NCBI GenBank assembly: GCA_052161625.1
Contig: CP197412.1
Length of the DNA stretch: 64,000 nt
Direction: 5' to 3' (one strand)
Origin: JBKCUI01 sp052161625
GTDB lineage: Bacteria; Planctomycetota; Planctomycetia; Pirellulales; Pirellulaceae
A model generated the notes under the pieces. That model worked only from the letters and a program-made list of their open reading frames with translations. It made no database searches and had not been told where the DNA came from. The first letter of the stretch is position 1; each line of letters begins with the position of its first letter. Of the stretch, positions 62,556 through 64,000 are shown piece after piece. The translations under genes and the position numbers were made by a program.

Positions 62556-63685
62556 TCGATATTTCCTTCGATATAGACGTCGACTTGCTGCCCAATCGAG
62601 GCCTTGAGCTCGTCAGGCTTGGCCGAGTAGATGACTTGTAGCACGCGAGTATCGACGCGCTCGCTTACGGTCCCAGTCAAAGTCCTCTTTGGGACGACCA
62701 ACGGTTCGGTGCGGACATACAAAAGAGGAACCTTGGTCCCCGGTTTCCCACGCAACGAAGCGTATGCCTTCGCACCGGCAGAAAAACGTGGGATTTCTGC
62801 TTCATCAATATCGACTCGAACATGCAAAGGATCGATGACTCCTAACGAGATGAAAGGAGTCGAGAGGATGGAAGCGGGAACGAACTCGCCCACTCTCAAG
62901 CGAACGCTAAGGACCGTTCCATCCTTGGGTGCCACAATAGTCCTCAATTCCAGATTGGTTTGGGCTCGTTGCAAATTCGCCTCCGCCTGCATAACCGCTA
63001 TTTTCTGGACTTCCATCGAAGGAGCTATCGGTCCCGCAAGTAGGTCCAAATTGGCTTTGGCCTCAAGTCGCCTTGCTTCGGTCTCGGCGAATTTACCTTT
63101 GGCGGTCTCCAAATTGAGCCGCCGTGTATCGATCTCCTCTTCGGACAATGCAAAGGTACCCTGGACCGATCGCACCCGTTCAAGTTCTTTCTCCGCGTTT
63201 CGGAGTGCTGCCTCGGCTTGCTCATGAATCGCGATTGCAGCTCGATAACGGGCTTCCAAGGTTGGAATGTTCCCTTGCAGTTCTGCCAACCTGGCTTGCT
63301 GCGATACCAATTCAGCCTTGGCGACTGCGACATCCGCGATCGCAGAACGACGGTCCAAACGGATCAGTGCATCCCCTTGTTTCACCAAGTCTCCGGGTTG
63401 AACACACACGTCTTCCACGACACCCGGGAGCTGAGAACCGATCGTCGTTGCCTCTCCAACGGGTTCGACGATTCCAACACCGCCAATGAAGTTCGCGCTC
63501 GAGGGATAGTCGGATGGCCGCGAGGTAACCGATTGAACATTTGGAGCAGTGGGAGGAGTTCGCTTGACCTCCACGTTTTGCTCTTTAGGTGTATTCTTTC
63601 GAATGAACGAAATCGCGAAGACCAGCAAAACACCCGCGACCGCGACGGAAGAGATTGCAAAAAGGGAAGATAAAAAACGATTCAT
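62552..63685 (-). CDS. HlyD-type membrane fusion protein
   Basis: Periplasmic adaptor of 377 residues for an efflux system. An N-terminal helix (about 5-27) anchors it. The lipoyl/barrel-sandwich half-motifs are EATTIGSQLPGVVEDVCVQPGDLVKQGDALIRLD and LRTIVAPKDGTVLSVRLRVGEFV. Between them is a long coiled-coil hairpin (about 115-235) with Ala/Glu/Lys heptads. The C-terminal barrel includes HVRVDIDEAEIPRFSAG. It lies nine bases after an ABC ATPase gene of the LolD/MacB type, so it most likely serves an ABC exporter (DevB-like) rather than an RND pump. The permease is not between them and must be upstream, outside the window. Confidence 0.88.
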   Translation of the reverse strand: MNRFLSSLFAISSVAVAGVLLVFAISFIRKNTPKEQNVEVKRTPPTAPNVQSVTSRPSDYPSSANFIGGVGIVEPVGEATTIGSQLPGVVEDVCVQPGDLVKQGDALIRLDRRSAIADVAVAKAELVSQQARLAELQGNIPTLEARYRAAIAIHEQAEAALRNAEKELERVRSVQGTFALSEEEIDTRRLNLETAKGKFAETEARRLEAKANLDLLAGPIAPSMEVQKIAVMQAEANLQRAQTNLELRTIVAPKDGTVLSVRLRVGEFVPASILSTPFISLGVIDPLHVRVDIDEAEIPRFSAGAKAYASLRGKPGTKVPLLYVRTEPLVVPKRTLTGTVSERVDTRVLQVIYSAKPDELKASIGQQVDVYIEGNID

Positions 63686-63694
63686 GGTTTTCTC

Positions 63695-64000
63695 TCAGTG
63701 AGAGGACTTCTCGCGATCGGCGCGGCGAGACTCGTGTTTGGGCTGCGTCGCAACATCCAGAATGCGACCATCCGACATGCTTGCGATCAGATCAGCGAAT
63801 CCATAGATTCGATTGTCGTGGGTCACGACGATCACCGCGCGCTGCGGTGATTTCGCTACCTCTTGGAGAAGCTGCATGACTGCGTAACCCGATTCGGCGT
63901 CGAGCGAGGCTGTTGGCTCGTCGCAAATGACGATCCGAGGATCATGGACGAGCGCCCTCGCGATCGCGACACGCTGTTGCTGCCCACCTGAAAGTTGATT
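63695..64000 (-). CDS. ABC transporter ATPase, 3' part only
   Basis: The last 101 codons of an ABC ATPase that enters from beyond the window end. Visible: signature LSGGQQQRVAIARAL, Walker B IVICDEPTASLD and H-loop VIVVTHDNRIYGFAD. The Walker A half is outside. The sequence is closest to the LolD/MacB/DevA class that pairs with FtsX-like permeases. It precedes the HlyD-like adaptor by nine bases in the same operon. Substrate unknown. Confidence 0.92.
   Translation of the reverse strand, partial: NQLSGGQQQRVAIARALVHDPRIVICDEPTASLDAESGYAVMQLLQEVAKSPQRAVIVVTHDNRIYGFADLIASMSDGRILDVATQPKHESRRADREKSSH

Overview
The window looks like a chromosomal segment from a planctomycete, most likely of the Pirellula/Rhodopirellula group. 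Two large secreted PSD1-type proteins (DUF1549/DUF1553 with haem c-like CxxCH motifs), a Tat-signal DUF1501 protein, two Ser/Thr kinases with long extracytoplasmic tails, a very large VWA protein, scattered flagellar genes and a PPi-type phosphofructokinase are all typical of that phylum. Coding density is high, many gene junctions are 4-base ATGA/GTGA overlaps, and I see no insertion sequence, prophage or CRISPR array. It reads as core or lineage-specific chromosome rather than an island. All assignments come from reading the sequence; no database search was run.

Layout. 1-3.2 kb: 3' end of a VWA protein, an orphan PilT-type ATPase and a solitary YhdJ-like DNA adenine methyltransferase. 3.2-10.9 kb: a compact divergent seven-gene lipid locus. 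The minus arm is MMPL/RND exporter, methyltransferase, FAD oxidoreductase and type III polyketide synthase; the plus arm is YceI-like protein, methyltransferase and ICMT/NnrU-like membrane methyltransferase. This is the gene content expected for a methylated alkylresorcinol or alkylpyrone lipid with its own exporter. 11-12.5 kb: NarL-type two-component pair. 12.9-17.2 kb: PSD1 plus DUF1501 pair. 17.2-19.8 kb: flgC-fliE-fliF. 20-26.6 kb: a KAP-like membrane NTPase, a kinase fused to a TAXI-type solute-receptor domain, and a large membrane-anchored unknown.

26.6-30.8 kb: orphan two-part ABC permease and a secreted DUF11-like protein. 31.5-35.8 kb: 1458-residue secreted VWA protein with a Met/Gly tract. 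36.1-38.1 kb: ECF sigma factor translationally coupled to a membrane anti-sigma-like protein. 38.1-41.6 kb: glycan operon (pectate lyase-like, YaiI, GHL10-type hydrolase). 41.9-45.3 kb: threonine aldolase, tRNA-Leu(GAG), secreted cupredoxin, zincin. 45.3-47.9 kb: second kinase. 48-53 kb: second PSD1 protein, phosphoesterase, M20 peptidase. 53-55.5 kb: glgC coupled to a diguanylate cyclase. 55.6-59.7 kb: GNAT-like protein, then a TPR plus polysaccharide-export pair. 59.9-64 kb: PPi-phosphofructokinase, triple zinc-ribbon membrane protein, and the start of an ABC exporter operon running off the end.

The best candidates for under-described biology are the seven-gene polyketide-lipid locus, the kinase-TAXI fusion beside a KAP-like NTPase, the translational coupling of a diguanylate cyclase to glgC, and the VWA/secretin-like/Met-Gly protein.
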